From: Streptomyces nodosus | GTDB taxonomy: Bacteria; Actinomycetota; Actinomycetes; Streptomycetales; Streptomycetaceae | Length of the DNA: 64,000 nt | NCBI RefSeq assembly: GCF_008704995.1 | Contig: NZ_CP023747.1 | Location: 5,301,501 to 5,365,500, forward strand | Direction of reading: 5' to 3' | In this document: piece after piece, positions 41,854 to 50,356 of the stretch | Position numbering within the stretch: position 1 is the first letter of the stretch | Layout: each line of letters begins with the position of its first letter | Made by a program: the position numbers and the translations under genes | Notes under the pieces: generated by a model | The model's input: the letters and a program-made list of their open reading frames with translations, nothing else | Database searches by the model: none | Told to the model about the DNA's origin: nothing

Positions 41854-42827
41854 CACCCGCACGGGTCCGGCCGGTGCCGTCCGGTCCGTACCGCGTGTAC
41901 GCCGAGGGCGTCCCTCTCCGCAGGGGCGCCCTCGGCGTATGCCGGGCCGTCTTCCGGGACACGGGTCCGGGGGACGCGCGCGATCAGATACCGGAAGGTG
42001 TTGGGCACCCACACCGTGCCGTCCGCCCGCCGGTACGGATGCAGCGCCTCCGCCAGCTCCTTGCGGACCTGCTCCTCGTCCGTGGCGCCGATCGCCGCGT
42101 CGAGCAACCCGGTCGACAGCATCCCCCGTATCGCGCTGTCCGGGTCGGCGTACCCGAAGGGGCAGGCGACCCGTCCCGCACCGGCCGGCCGCAGCCCACA
42201 GCGGCGCGCCGTCTCCTCCAGCTCGTCACCCCGCGGCGGACGCCACCCGCCCGCACCCCGAGGGGGATCGGCCGCCCCGGTGGCGATGCGCAGCACGGCA
42301 GAGGCGCCGCACCGCTCCGGAGGAGCCCAGCCGGAGAGCACCACGGCCGCCCCGTCCGCGGCGAGCGGCACGGCCGCAGCGAGCTGTTCCGTCGGCACCG
42401 CGCCGGCCCCGGTCCCGTACCCGATCGGCTCGAACGCCGTCAGCAGGGTGTACGCCGGCCGGCCCGGCGGGGGCGTCGCGTCCCGCGGGGAGCCCTCGAC
42501 GATCCGGATGTCCCCGGGAGGGCGCGCGCCCCAGGTGCCGGGCCGCAGCCGCTCGCGGGCGAGGGCCGGCAGCGCGCCCGCGCGGCTCTCGACACCGGTG
42601 ACCGAGGCACCCCGGGTCGCGGCCATCAGCAGGGCGAGCCCCGCACCGCACCCGAGCCCGAGCAGCCGCGTCCCGGGGCCCACCGCGAGCCGTTCGTGGA
42701 CGGCCTCGTAGAGCGGTACGAACATTCGTTCCTGTATCTCGGCCCAGTCACGCGCACGTGCGCGTGGGTCCACACGGGGAGCCGTTCCCGGGTGGGACGG
42801 CTGCCGTCCCGTGAGCGTGGAAGTCAT
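41808..42827 (-). CDS. SAM-dependent methyltransferase of unknown substrate
   Basis: A 339-residue class I methyltransferase. RLLGLGCGAGLALLMAATRGASVTGVES carries motif I (LGLGCGAG, residues 56-63) and the acidic loop that binds the ribose. GPGTWGARPPG... and LADGAAVVLSGWAPPE form later strands. The region after LIARVPRTRVPEDGPAY is an unusual tail of about 50 residues encoded through the ffh terminator hairpin and into the 3' end of ffh in antisense. The natural domain probably ends near 41960. ATG at 42827 is chosen as the first strong start. Confidence 0.65.
   Translation of the reverse strand: MTSTLTGRQPSHPGTAPRVDPRARARDWAEIQERMFVPLYEAVHERLAVGPGTRLLGLGCGAGLALLMAATRGASVTGVESRAGALPALARERLRPGTWGARPPGDIRIVEGSPRDATPPPGRPAYTLLTAFEPIGYGTGAGAVPTEQLAAAVPLAADGAAVVLSGWAPPERCGASAVLRIATGAADPPRGAGGWRPPRGDELEETARRCGLRPAGAGRVACPFGYADPDSAIRGMLSTGLLDAAIGATDEEQVRKELAEALHPYRRADGTVWVPNTFRYLIARVPRTRVPEDGPAYAEGAPAERDALGVHAVRTGRHRPDPCGCQPMNFLNSSGSSNS
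41898..41939. terminator. ffh terminator, overlapping the methyltransferase 3' end
   Basis: An 18-bp stem with one T-G wobble: tacgccgagggcgtccct (41898-41915) with aggggcgccctcggcgta (41922-41939), loop ctccgc. It lies 45 bases after the ffh stop and inside the reading frame of the convergent methyltransferase. Confidence 0.88.
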
Positions 42828-43058
42828 CGAAAGCGCCCCAATCCGCCGAGAGTTGTCGCCGTGTCCGTCCTCCGGGCCCCCGTGATGTGCGCGCGCACGT
42901 CCCCCGCTGTCCCCGTATGCCAGATAACTCCCCGCCCGTCGCGGCGTCCAGGGGATGCGGCGCACTCCGTGCGAGCCGTCCGCGAGCCCCGTGCCCCGGG
43001 CCACCCCCGGGCGACAAATGATTCCTGGTGCGCGCAGGTACCCCCGTACCATCGCGCC

Positions 43059-44474
43059 ATGGCAAAGGCACCCGTTCTCACGCCGCGCGCGGTCGACTTC
43101 CCGCGCTGGTACCAAGACCTGATCAACAAGGCCGAACTGGCCGACAACGGGCCGGTGCGCGGCACCATGGTCATCCGACCGTACGGGTACGGGCTGTGGG
43201 AACGGATGCAGCAGGAGATGGACGCGCGCATCAAGGCGGCGGGCGCCTCCAACGCCTACTTCCCCCTGTTCATCCCCCAGTCCTATCTGACGAGGGAGGC
43301 CCAGCATGTCGAGGGCTTCGCCCCCGAACTCGCGGTCGTCACCCACGGCGGCGGCAAGGAGCTGGAGGAGCCCGTCGTCGTCCGGCCCACCTCCGAGACG
43401 ATCGTCAACGAGTACTTCTCCAAGTGGGTGCAGAGCTACCGGGATCTGCCGCTGCTGATCAACCAGTGGGCGAACGTGGTGCGTTGGGAGATGCGTCCGC
43501 GTGTGTTCCTGCGGACGACCGAGTTCCTGTGGCAGGAGGGCCACACCGCCCACGCCACCTACGAGGAGGCCCGGGAGTATGCCGCGTACATCCACAAGGA
43601 GGTGTACGCCGACTTCATGACCGAGGTCCTCGGCCTCGATGTGGTGCTCGGCCGCAAGACGCCTAGTGAGCGGTTCGCCGGCGCCGTCAACACCCTCACC
43701 CTCGAAGGGATGATGGGCGACGGCAAGGCCCTCCAGATGGGCACCAGCCATGAACTCGGCCAGAACTTCGCCAGGGCCTTCCAGACGCGCTATCTCTCCA
43801 AGGAGGGCAAGGAGGAGTTCGTCTGGCAGACCTCCTGGGGCTCCTCCACCCGGATGGTGGGTGGCCTGATCATGTCCCACGGTGATGACAGCGGGTTGCG
43901 GGTCCCCCCGCGTCTGGCCCCGGTCCAGGCCGTGGTTCTCGCGATCAAGGGGGACGAACCGGTTCTGGCCAAGGTCCGCGAACTGGGCGACCGGCTGAAG
44001 GCGGCGGGCGTACGCGTCCAGGTGGACGACCGGACCGACACCCCGTTCGGGCGCCGCGCCGTCGACTGGGAGCTCAAGGGCGTGCCCGTACGTATCGAGC
44101 TGGGCCCCCGCGACCTGGAGAACGGCACGGCGATGCTGGCCCGCCGCATCCCCGGCGGCAAGGAGCCCGTGGCGATCGAATCGCTCGTGGGCCTGCTGCC
44201 CGGAATCCTCGAGGAGGACCAGGCACTGCTCCTGGAACAGTCCCGGGAGCACCGGCTCTCCCGTACGGCGGAGGTGTCGACGATCCGGGAGGCCGTGGAC
44301 GCGGCCGCCGCGGGCGGATGGGCGCGCATTCCCTGGGCCGTGCTGGGCGAGGACGGCGAGGCCAGGCTCGCCGAGCACGCGGTCACCGTACGGTGTCTGG
44401 TCGCGGAGGACGGGTCGGTCCCCGACGCCGACGACGCACCGGGTAACGTCGCGGTGGTCGGGCGCGCCTACTGA
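43059..44474 (+). CDS. proS: prolyl-tRNA synthetase, short archaeal/eukaryote-like type
   Basis: A 471-residue class II synthetase charging tRNA-Pro. Motif 2 RWEMRPRVFLRTTEFLWQEGHTAHATYEEA and motif 3 (GLRVPPRLAPVQAVVL) are clear. HELGQNFARAFQTRY and ETIVNEYFSKWVQSYRDLPLLINQWANVVR mark the catalytic core, and a C-terminal anticodon-binding domain follows. The bacterial editing insertion is absent and the length is the short type. Streptomyces usually have a bacterial-type ProRS elsewhere, so this is likely a second copy; that is inference. ATG 43059 follows a gap region without an obvious ribosome site. Confidence 0.92.
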   Translation: MAKAPVLTPRAVDFPRWYQDLINKAELADNGPVRGTMVIRPYGYGLWERMQQEMDARIKAAGASNAYFPLFIPQSYLTREAQHVEGFAPELAVVTHGGGKELEEPVVVRPTSETIVNEYFSKWVQSYRDLPLLINQWANVVRWEMRPRVFLRTTEFLWQEGHTAHATYEEAREYAAYIHKEVYADFMTEVLGLDVVLGRKTPSERFAGAVNTLTLEGMMGDGKALQMGTSHELGQNFARAFQTRYLSKEGKEEFVWQTSWGSSTRMVGGLIMSHGDDSGLRVPPRLAPVQAVVLAIKGDEPVLAKVRELGDRLKAAGVRVQVDDRTDTPFGRRAVDWELKGVPVRIELGPRDLENGTAMLARRIPGGKEPVAIESLVGLLPGILEEDQALLLEQSREHRLSRTAEVSTIREAVDAAAAGGWARIPWAVLGEDGEARLAEHAVTVRCLVAEDGSVPDADDAPGNVAVVGRAY

Positions 44475-44743
44475 GGTACCTGTGCGCCCCGGGGTACGGG
44501 GGACAGCGGCCGAAACCTCTCTTGCGCGGCTGCGGGCCAGGGCTGTCGCGGCTGCGCGGCCGGCTCTACGCGCCGATGCGTACGCGTCGCTACGCACCAC
44601 CTTGGGAGGGGCTGTGGGACTTTTCCGGGCATCGGCGCACGCGCCCTCGTCAGGATGCATCAGCGACAACTGACGGGTACGTGCAAATTATTTGGGATGC
44701 CCCGGAATAGGAACACAGGGGCACCCCGGCTCGTTCTCATTAC

Positions 44744-45340
44744 GTGAGCACGACACCACCTGTTCTCGCCGCAGAGCTGGCACAGGCGTGGGCCGACATT
44801 CAGCGGTACCACCCCGAGCTGCCAGATCTTGCCGCGCCCGAGTCCCTGATCGGAGAGTCGTCGTCCGCCTGCGGGCACGAACTCTCCTTCGAGCGACTGC
44901 TTCATGAGGCAGTCCATGGCATCGCCGCCGCCCGCGGGGTACGCGACACCTCCCGCGCCGGCCGCTATCACAACCGCAGATTCCTCGCGATCGCCGAGGA
45001 GCTGGGCCTGGACCATCCGGAGGAGCCGCATCCCAGCAGCGGTTTCTCCCTGGTCACGCTCAACCCCGAGGCGAAGCGCCGCTACCGTCCGACGACCGAG
45101 CGCCTGCAGCGCGCGCTGAAGGCCCACTCCGCGGCGACCGCCGCGGACACCGCCCGTTCGTTCCGGGGCCCGGCCGCCCGCCATGGCTCCTCCGGGGGCG
45201 GGGTCCGGGTGAAGGCGGTCTGCGACTGCGGCCGCAACGTCCGGGTCGTCCCGTCGGTGCTGGCCCAGGCACCGATCATGTGCGGCGGCTGCGGGAAGCC
45301 GTTCCGTATCCCGGAGCCGGTCGGAGCGGCGGCGGGCTGA
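44744..45340 (+). CDS. SprT-like zinc metalloprotease-type protein
   Basis: A 198-residue protein. A zinc-binding motif HEAVH at residues 54-58 (LLHEAVHGIAAARGVRD) is followed by GRYHNRRFLAIAEELGL, which matches the third-ligand histidine region of SprT. The C-terminus is a zinc ribbon: CDCGRNVRVVPSVLAQAPIMCGGCG. This is the SprT-domain plus zinc-ribbon layout; human Spartan acts on DNA-protein crosslinks, but this bacterial function is unknown. GTG 44744 preceded by an AT-rich leader (gcaaattatttgggatgcc). A terminator follows at 45341-45367. Confidence 0.8.
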   Translation: MSTTPPVLAAELAQAWADIQRYHPELPDLAAPESLIGESSSACGHELSFERLLHEAVHGIAAARGVRDTSRAGRYHNRRFLAIAEELGLDHPEEPHPSSGFSLVTLNPEAKRRYRPTTERLQRALKAHSAATAADTARSFRGPAARHGSSGGGVRVKAVCDCGRNVRVVPSVLAQAPIMCGGCGKPFRIPEPVGAAAG

Positions 45341-45367
45341 GGTACGGCTGCTCGTGGCAGCCGTACC
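45341..45367 (+). terminator. terminator of the SprT-like gene
   Basis: ggtacggctgc (45341-45351) pairs perfectly with gcagccgtacc (45357-45367), loop tcgtg, starting immediately after the stop codon. Two T residues follow. Confidence 0.7.
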
Positions 45368-45638
45368 TTGATCCGTCGCAGTGTGGACGGCACCCGATGG
45401 GTGGCGGGGCCGGTGTCCCGGGCCCCGCCGCCGGGTGCCTCCTAGGCGTGTCCGCACGCCTTTCCGCCCCTCGACTTCGGGCGGTCCGCCGGGTGTGGCA
45501 GAATGGCCAGCTGTACTCGACAGCCGCACAGGACCCCTCTCTCCTCCGGCTGACGCGTCCGTCGGGCACTCGGGTACCGCAACCCCACGCGGCATCCCGC
45601 CGTGCCCCACCACGTCAAATCCAGGAGAACCCACTCCC

Positions 45639-46058
45639 GTGGCAGTCAAGATCAAGCTGAAGCGTCTGGGCAAGATCCGTTCGCCTCACTACCGCATCGT
45701 CGTCGCCGACTCCCGCACCCGCCGTGACGGCCGTGCGATCGAGGAGATCGGCAAGTACCACCCGACGTACAACCCGTCGGTCATCGAGGTCGACGGCGAG
45801 CGCGTCGCGTACTGGCTCTCGGTGGGCGCCCAGCCGACCGAGCCCGTGCTCGCCATCCTGAAGAAGACCGGCGACTGGCAGAAGTTCAAGGGCGAGCCCG
45901 CCCCGGCGCCGCTGCTGGTGGCCGCGCCCAAGAGCACGCGTCCGTCGTTCGAGTCGCTCGGCGGTGACGACGAGGGCAAGGGTGAGGCGATCACCCAGAA
46001 GAAGAAGGCTGAGAAGAAGGACGAGGCCGCGGCCGAGTCCGAGTCGACCGAGGCCTGA
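45639..46058 (+). CDS. rpsP: 30S ribosomal protein S16
   Basis: A 139-residue S16, longer than most (about 80-90) because of a lysine/alanine/glutamate-rich tail (GGDDEGKGEAITQKKKAEKKDEAAAESESTEA), which is common in actinobacteria. The N-terminus MAVKIKLKRLGKIRSPHYRIVVADSR is the family signature. GTG 45639 follows ccaggagaaccc. First gene of rpsP-khpA-rimM-trmD-rplS. Confidence 0.97.
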   Translation: MAVKIKLKRLGKIRSPHYRIVVADSRTRRDGRAIEEIGKYHPTYNPSVIEVDGERVAYWLSVGAQPTEPVLAILKKTGDWQKFKGEPAPAPLLVAAPKSTRPSFESLGGDDEGKGEAITQKKKAEKKDEAAAESESTEA

Positions 46059-46060
46059 GC

Positions 46061-46300
46061 ATGCTCGAGGAGGCTCTCGAGCACCTCGTGAAGGGCATCG
46101 TCGACCACCCTGACGATGTGCAGGTGGCCTCGCGCACCCTGCGACGCGGGCGTGTTCTCGAGGTCCGGGTCCACCCCGACGACCTCGGCAAGGTGATCGG
46201 CCGCAACGGCCGCACCGCACGCGCTCTGCGTACCGTCGTGGGCGCCATCGGCGGCCGCGGTGTCCGTGTCGACCTCGTCGACGTGGACCACGTCCGCTGA
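46061..46300 (+). CDS. khpA: KH-domain RNA-binding protein KhpA
   Basis: A 79-residue protein with a KH domain: the GxxG loop GRNG (in DDLGKVIGRNGRTARALRTV) is intact. It is the usual neighbour of rpsP and rimM and a small RNA chaperone family. It starts 2 bases after the rpsP stop. Confidence 0.95.
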   Translation: MLEEALEHLVKGIVDHPDDVQVASRTLRRGRVLEVRVHPDDLGKVIGRNGRTARALRTVVGAIGGRGVRVDLVDVDHVR

Positions 46301-46409
46301 ACGCAACGCAGCACCGGCTCGGGCCGGGGAGGGCCACTGGGCCGTCCCCGGCCCGTAGTCGTAGGACCGGGCACGAGGTGCGGCCCGGCGGGACAGGAGA
46401 TCACAGACA

Positions 46410-47000
46410 GTGCAGCTGGTAGTCGCACGGATCGGCCGCGCCCATGGCATCAAGGGCGAGGTCACGGTCGAGGTACGCACCGACGAGCCGGAGCTCAGGC
46501 TCCCCCCCGGCGCGGTCCTGGCCACCGACCCGGCCTCGGTCGGACCGCTGACCATCGAGACCGGCCGCGTGCACAGCGGCCGCCTTCTGCTGCGGTTCGA
46601 GGGCGTCGCCGACCGCACCGCCGCCGAGGCGCTGCGCAACACCCTGCTGATCGCCGACGTCGACCCGGACGAGCTGCCCGAGGACGAGGACGAGTACTAC
46701 GACCACCAGCTCATCGACCTGGACGTGGTGACGGTGGACGGGGCGGAGATCGGACGGATCACCGAGATCTCGCATCTGCCCTCGCAGGACCTGTTCGTGG
46801 TGGAGCGCCCCGACGGCAGCGAGGTGTACGTCCCGTTCGTCCAGGAGATCGTCACCGAGATCGACCTCGAGGAACAGCGCGCGGTCATCGACCCGCCGCC
46901 CGGCCTGATCGACGACCGGGCCGTGGTGGCCTCCGCCAGGGAGGCGTCGGAGGAGCCGTCCGCGGACTCGCCCGGGAACGCGTCCGGGGCCGGTGCCTGA
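46410..47000 (+). CDS. rimM: ribosome maturation factor RimM
   Basis: A 196-residue protein with an N-terminal RimM domain (VVARIGRAHGIKGEVTVEVRTD) and a C-terminal PRC barrel (DLDVVTVDGAEIGRITEISHLPSQDLFVVERPDGSEVYVPFV). It assists assembly of the 16S 3' domain. The stop overlaps the trmD ATG by one base (TGATG). A short Ala/Ser-rich tail ends the protein. GTG at 46410 follows aggag. Confidence 0.95.
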   Translation: MQLVVARIGRAHGIKGEVTVEVRTDEPELRLPPGAVLATDPASVGPLTIETGRVHSGRLLLRFEGVADRTAAEALRNTLLIADVDPDELPEDEDEYYDHQLIDLDVVTVDGAEIGRITEISHLPSQDLFVVERPDGSEVYVPFVQEIVTEIDLEEQRAVIDPPPGLIDDRAVVASAREASEEPSADSPGNASGAGA

Positions 47001-47833
47001 TGCGGCTCGACGTCGTCACGATCTTCCCCGAGTATCTGGAACCGCTGAACGTCTCCCTCGTCGGCAAGGCACGCGCCCGCGGGCAGCTGGACGTGCGCGT
47101 GCACGACCTGCGGAGCTGGACGCACGACCGCCACCACACCGTCGACGACACTCCGTACGGCGGCGGGCCCGGCATGGTCATGAAGACCGACCCCTGGGGC
47201 GAGGCGCTGGACGGCATCCTGGCCGACGGATACGAGACCGGCTCCTCGGAGCCCGCGCTGATCGTCCCCACCCCCAGCGGCCGTCCCTTCACCCAGGACC
47301 TCGCCGTGGAACTCTCCGAGCGCCCGTGGCTGATCTTCACGCCCGCCCGCTACGAGGGCATCGACCGCCGTGTCATCGACGAGTACGCGACCCGGGCACC
47401 GGTCTACGAGGTGTCCATCGGCGACTATGTGCTGGCCGGCGGTGAGGCGGCCGTCCTGGTGATCACCGAGGCGGTGGCCCGGCTGCTGCCCGGGGTCCTG
47501 GGCAACGCCGAGTCCCACCGGGACGACTCCTTCGCGCCCGGCGCGATGGCGAACCTCCTGGAGGGCCCCGTCTACACCAAACCGCCGGTCTGGCGCGGCC
47601 GGGACATCCCGGAGGTGCTGCTCAGCGGCCACCACGGCAGGATCGCCCGCTGGCGCCGGGACGAGGCGCTCCGGCGCACCACCGCGCACCGGCCCGACCT
47701 GATCGAGCGCTGCGACCCGGCCACCCTGGACAGGAAGGACCGCGAGATGCTCTCCGTCCTGGGCTGGGCACCGGACCCGGAGGGCGCGGCGGGGGGCCGA
47801 TTTTGGCGCAGGCAGCAGGGCATGGAAGAATAG
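47000..47833 (+). CDS. trmD: tRNA (guanine37-N1)-methyltransferase
   Basis: A 277-residue SPOUT (trefoil knot) methyltransferase making m1G37 in tRNAs and preventing frameshifting. MRLDVVTIFPEYLEPLN starts the family; DDTPYGGGPGMVMK and SIGDYVLAGGEAAVLV are the SAM-binding knot motifs. The ATG overlaps the rimM stop. Confidence 0.97.
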   Translation: MRLDVVTIFPEYLEPLNVSLVGKARARGQLDVRVHDLRSWTHDRHHTVDDTPYGGGPGMVMKTDPWGEALDGILADGYETGSSEPALIVPTPSGRPFTQDLAVELSERPWLIFTPARYEGIDRRVIDEYATRAPVYEVSIGDYVLAGGEAAVLVITEAVARLLPGVLGNAESHRDDSFAPGAMANLLEGPVYTKPPVWRGRDIPEVLLSGHHGRIARWRRDEALRRTTAHRPDLIERCDPATLDRKDREMLSVLGWAPDPEGAAGGRFWRRQQGMEE

Positions 47834-47967
47834 GCGGCTGTTGTCCGCCGTCCGGCGTGCGCCCCTGCCACAGGGGGACACGACGCCCGCCCCGACGGCG
47901 ACGACCCTCTCACCGAAAAACTACCTTCCGCCGATGACCTGTGGCATGGGCGAAGAAAGCAGACGAA

Positions 47968-48318
47968 ATGTCTCATGTGCTCGACATCGTCGACGCCTCG
48001 TCGCTGCGCAGCGACATCCCCGCGTTCCGCCCGGGTGACACCGTCAACGTCCACGTCCGCGTCATCGAGGGCAACCGCTCCCGTGTGCAGCAGTTCAAGG
48101 GCGTGGTGATCCGTCGCCAGGGTTCCGGCGTGCGCGAGACCTTCACGGTCCGCAAGGTCTCCTTCTCGGTCGGCGTCGAGCGCACCTTCCCGGTGCACAC
48201 CCCGATCGTGGAGAAGATCGAGCTCGTCACCAAGGGCGATGTGCGCCGCGCCAAGCTGTACTACCTCCGTGACCTGCGCGGCAAGGCCGCGAAGATCAAG
48301 GAGAAGCGCGAGAACTGA
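47968..48318 (+). CDS. rplS: 50S ribosomal protein L19
   Basis: A 116-residue L19, MSHVLDIVDASSLRSDIPAF..., with GDTVNVHVRVIEGNRSRVQQFKGVVIRRQGSG as family signature. ATG 47968 gives the standard length; an upstream ATG at 47941 would add nine unrelated residues. Ends the ribosomal operon before the signal peptidase genes, 45 bases away, so read-through is likely. Confidence 0.97.
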   Translation: MSHVLDIVDASSLRSDIPAFRPGDTVNVHVRVIEGNRSRVQQFKGVVIRRQGSGVRETFTVRKVSFSVGVERTFPVHTPIVEKIELVTKGDVRRAKLYYLRDLRGKAAKIKEKREN

Positions 48319-48363
48319 GTCCTTCAGGGGACCTTCATCGGGGCCGGATAGCATCTGGCCACG

Positions 48364-49083
48364 ATGGACACCGCAGCACAGCACACGGAGCGCGACCGCT
48401 CCTCCGATCCCGTCGGCGCCGAGGACACCTCGGACCCGGCGAAGGACCGGAGGGGTCGGTCGCGTTTCGCGTTGGTCTCCCGGATCGCCGAGTGGACGCC
48501 CGGCGGCCGGATCACCCTGACCCTGCTGGTCTGCCTGCTGTTCCTGCTCGGGCTCGGCACGTTCGTCGCGCAGCCGTTCGACATCCCCAGCGGTTCGATG
48601 GAGCCCGGACTGAGAGCCGGGGACCGCGTGCTCGTAGACAAGGTGGCGTACCGTTCCGGAGCCGGTCCGCAACGGGGGGACGTGGTGGTGTTCGACGGCA
48701 CCGGATACTTCGGGAACGCTGACTACATCAAGCGCGTAATAGGTGTGGGGGGCGACCATGTGGTCTGTTGCGACCAGGAGGGGAGGCTCGAGGTGAACGG
48801 CCGGCCGGTCGACGAGTCGTCATTTCTGTACCCCGGCGACAATCCGTCCGATGTCCCCTTCGACGTCGTGGTGCCCGAAGGGAAGCTGTTTCTGCTCGGC
48901 GACCACCGCCACGGCTCCAACGACTCCCGTCAGTATCTGGGCTCGCCGGGCGGCGGGATGATCCCCGTGGACGCCGTGATCGGCAGGGCCGACTGGGTGG
49001 TCTGGCCGCCCGCGCACTGGAGGAACCTCACCCGTCCCGGCGCCGGTGCCCGGGTGCCCGACGCGGGAGGTGCCCATGGGTAG
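48364..49083 (+). CDS. sipW: type I signal peptidase 1 (SipW position)
   Basis: A 239-residue membrane-bound peptidase cleaving secretory signal peptides. Membrane segment about residues 50-68. Catalytic Ser78 in PSGSM and Lys123 in YIKRVIGVGG. Box E is FLLGDHRHGSNDSR. No C-terminal anchor. Symbol follows the order of the four-gene cluster (W-X-Y-Z) and is a positional guess. Its stop lies 8 bases into the next gene's start. Confidence 0.88.
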   Translation: MDTAAQHTERDRSSDPVGAEDTSDPAKDRRGRSRFALVSRIAEWTPGGRITLTLLVCLLFLLGLGTFVAQPFDIPSGSMEPGLRAGDRVLVDKVAYRSGAGPQRGDVVVFDGTGYFGNADYIKRVIGVGGDHVVCCDQEGRLEVNGRPVDESSFLYPGDNPSDVPFDVVVPEGKLFLLGDHRHGSNDSRQYLGSPGGGMIPVDAVIGRADWVVWPPAHWRNLTRPGAGARVPDAGGAHG

Positions 49084-50356
49084 CCGCGCAAGACAGCGTG
49101 GGCCGGCCGGCACGGCCGACCAGAACCTGCTGCCCACCGGCTCACGGCGCGCCCGGGGCAGCGGCCCCACCGGACGCAGCCGGGCCGAGCGGCGCAAGCT
49201 CCAGCGCAAGGTCAAGCGCAAGCGGAGGCGCTCCGCCATCAAGGAGATACCCCTCCTGGTCGGCGTCGCCGTCCTCATAGCGCTCGTCCTGAAGACGTTC
49301 CTGGTGCAGGCCTTCGTGATCCCCTCGGGCTCCATGGAGAACACGATCCAGATCGGCGACCGCGTCCTGGTCGACAAGCTGACCCCCTGGTTCGGCTCCC
49401 ATCCGCAGCGCGGCGACGTGGTCGTCTTCCAGGACCCCGGCGACTGGCTCGCGGGCGAGGGAACGGCCAAGAAGAACGACCCCGTCGTCGTCAAACAGGT
49501 CAAGCAGGGGCTCACCTGGATCGGTCTGCTGCCCTCCGACGACGACAAGGACCTCATCAAGCGGGTCGTCGCGGTCGGCGGCGACACCGTCAAGTGCTGT
49601 GACACCGACGGGCACGTCACCGTCAACGGCGTACCACTGAACGAGCCCTATATTCACCCGGGGGACAAACCTTCAGAAATCCGGTTCACGGAGAAGGTGC
49701 CCCCCGGCCGGCTGTGGGTCATGGGCGATCACCGCGGCAACTCCGCCGACTCGCGCTACCACCGCGACGAGGCCTACGGCGGTACCGTCTCGGAGAAATC
49801 CGTCGTCGGGCGCGCCATGATCATCGCCTGGCCGGTCGGGCACTGGGCCCGGCTGACGGAGCCGGACACTTACGCCTCGGTGGCGAGCGGCTCGCCCGTC
49901 GCGCTCGGTCCGTCGCATAGGGTGGCCTCCGCGGATCGATATGGATTGATCCCGCTCCCGAGCCCTGCGGAACTCCCGCTCGTTATGGGAGTGGTGGGCC
50001 TGCGTCGACTGGGACGCCGGCGGCGATACGGAGTGAGGAGTGGACGTGGGGGATTTGGCGGTCGGCGCACGGTCCGGGCACGAGGGTCCCGAAGATCGGC
50101 CGGAGCGGTCCGACGAGACGGCCGCCCCGGCCGCGGAGCGCCACTCCGGCTCCGGGAGCGATTCCTCGGACGGCGACGGCGGTTCGCGCGAGACCGAAGG
50201 TCAGGAACCCCAGCCGAGCAAGCAGCGCTCCTTCTGGAGGGAGCTGCCGCTCCTCATCGGCATCGCCCTGGTGCTGGCACTGCTGATCAAGACCTTTCTG
50301 GTGCAGGCGTTCTCGATCCCCTCGGACTCGATGCAGAACACCCTCCAGCAGGGTGA
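49076..50356 (+). CDS. sipX: type I signal peptidase 2 (SipX position), C-terminus extended over sipY
   Basis: Catalytic core: Ser86 (PSGSM) and Lys162 (LIKRVVAVGGD), membrane segment about 57-76, box E VMGDHRGNSADSR. The real function ends near residue 315. After the C-terminal segment (LPLVMGVVGLRRLGRRRR) the frame stays open for about 105 Arg/Gly-rich residues, overlapping the next gene by 311 bases before its stop at 50356. An out-of-frame TGA (50034) sits just before the next gene's ribosome site, exactly where a coupled stop would be expected. A frameshift or true stop loss cannot be decided here. Confidence 0.7.
   Translation: MGSRARQRGPAGTADQNLLPTGSRRARGSGPTGRSRAERRKLQRKVKRKRRRSAIKEIPLLVGVAVLIALVLKTFLVQAFVIPSGSMENTIQIGDRVLVDKLTPWFGSHPQRGDVVVFQDPGDWLAGEGTAKKNDPVVVKQVKQGLTWIGLLPSDDDKDLIKRVVAVGGDTVKCCDTDGHVTVNGVPLNEPYIHPGDKPSEIRFTEKVPPGRLWVMGDHRGNSADSRYHRDEAYGGTVSEKSVVGRAMIIAWPVGHWARLTEPDTYASVASGSPVALGPSHRVASADRYGLIPLPSPAELPLVMGVVGLRRLGRRRRYGVRSGRGGFGGRRTVRARGSRRSAGAVRRDGRPGRGAPLRLRERFLGRRRRFARDRRSGTPAEQAALLLEGAAAPHRHRPGAGTADQDLSGAGVLDPLGLDAEHPPAG

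Noticed and set aside
42828..43058. A T-box riboswitch before proS
   Set aside because: No conserved T-box sequence or antiterminator structure was found by eye.
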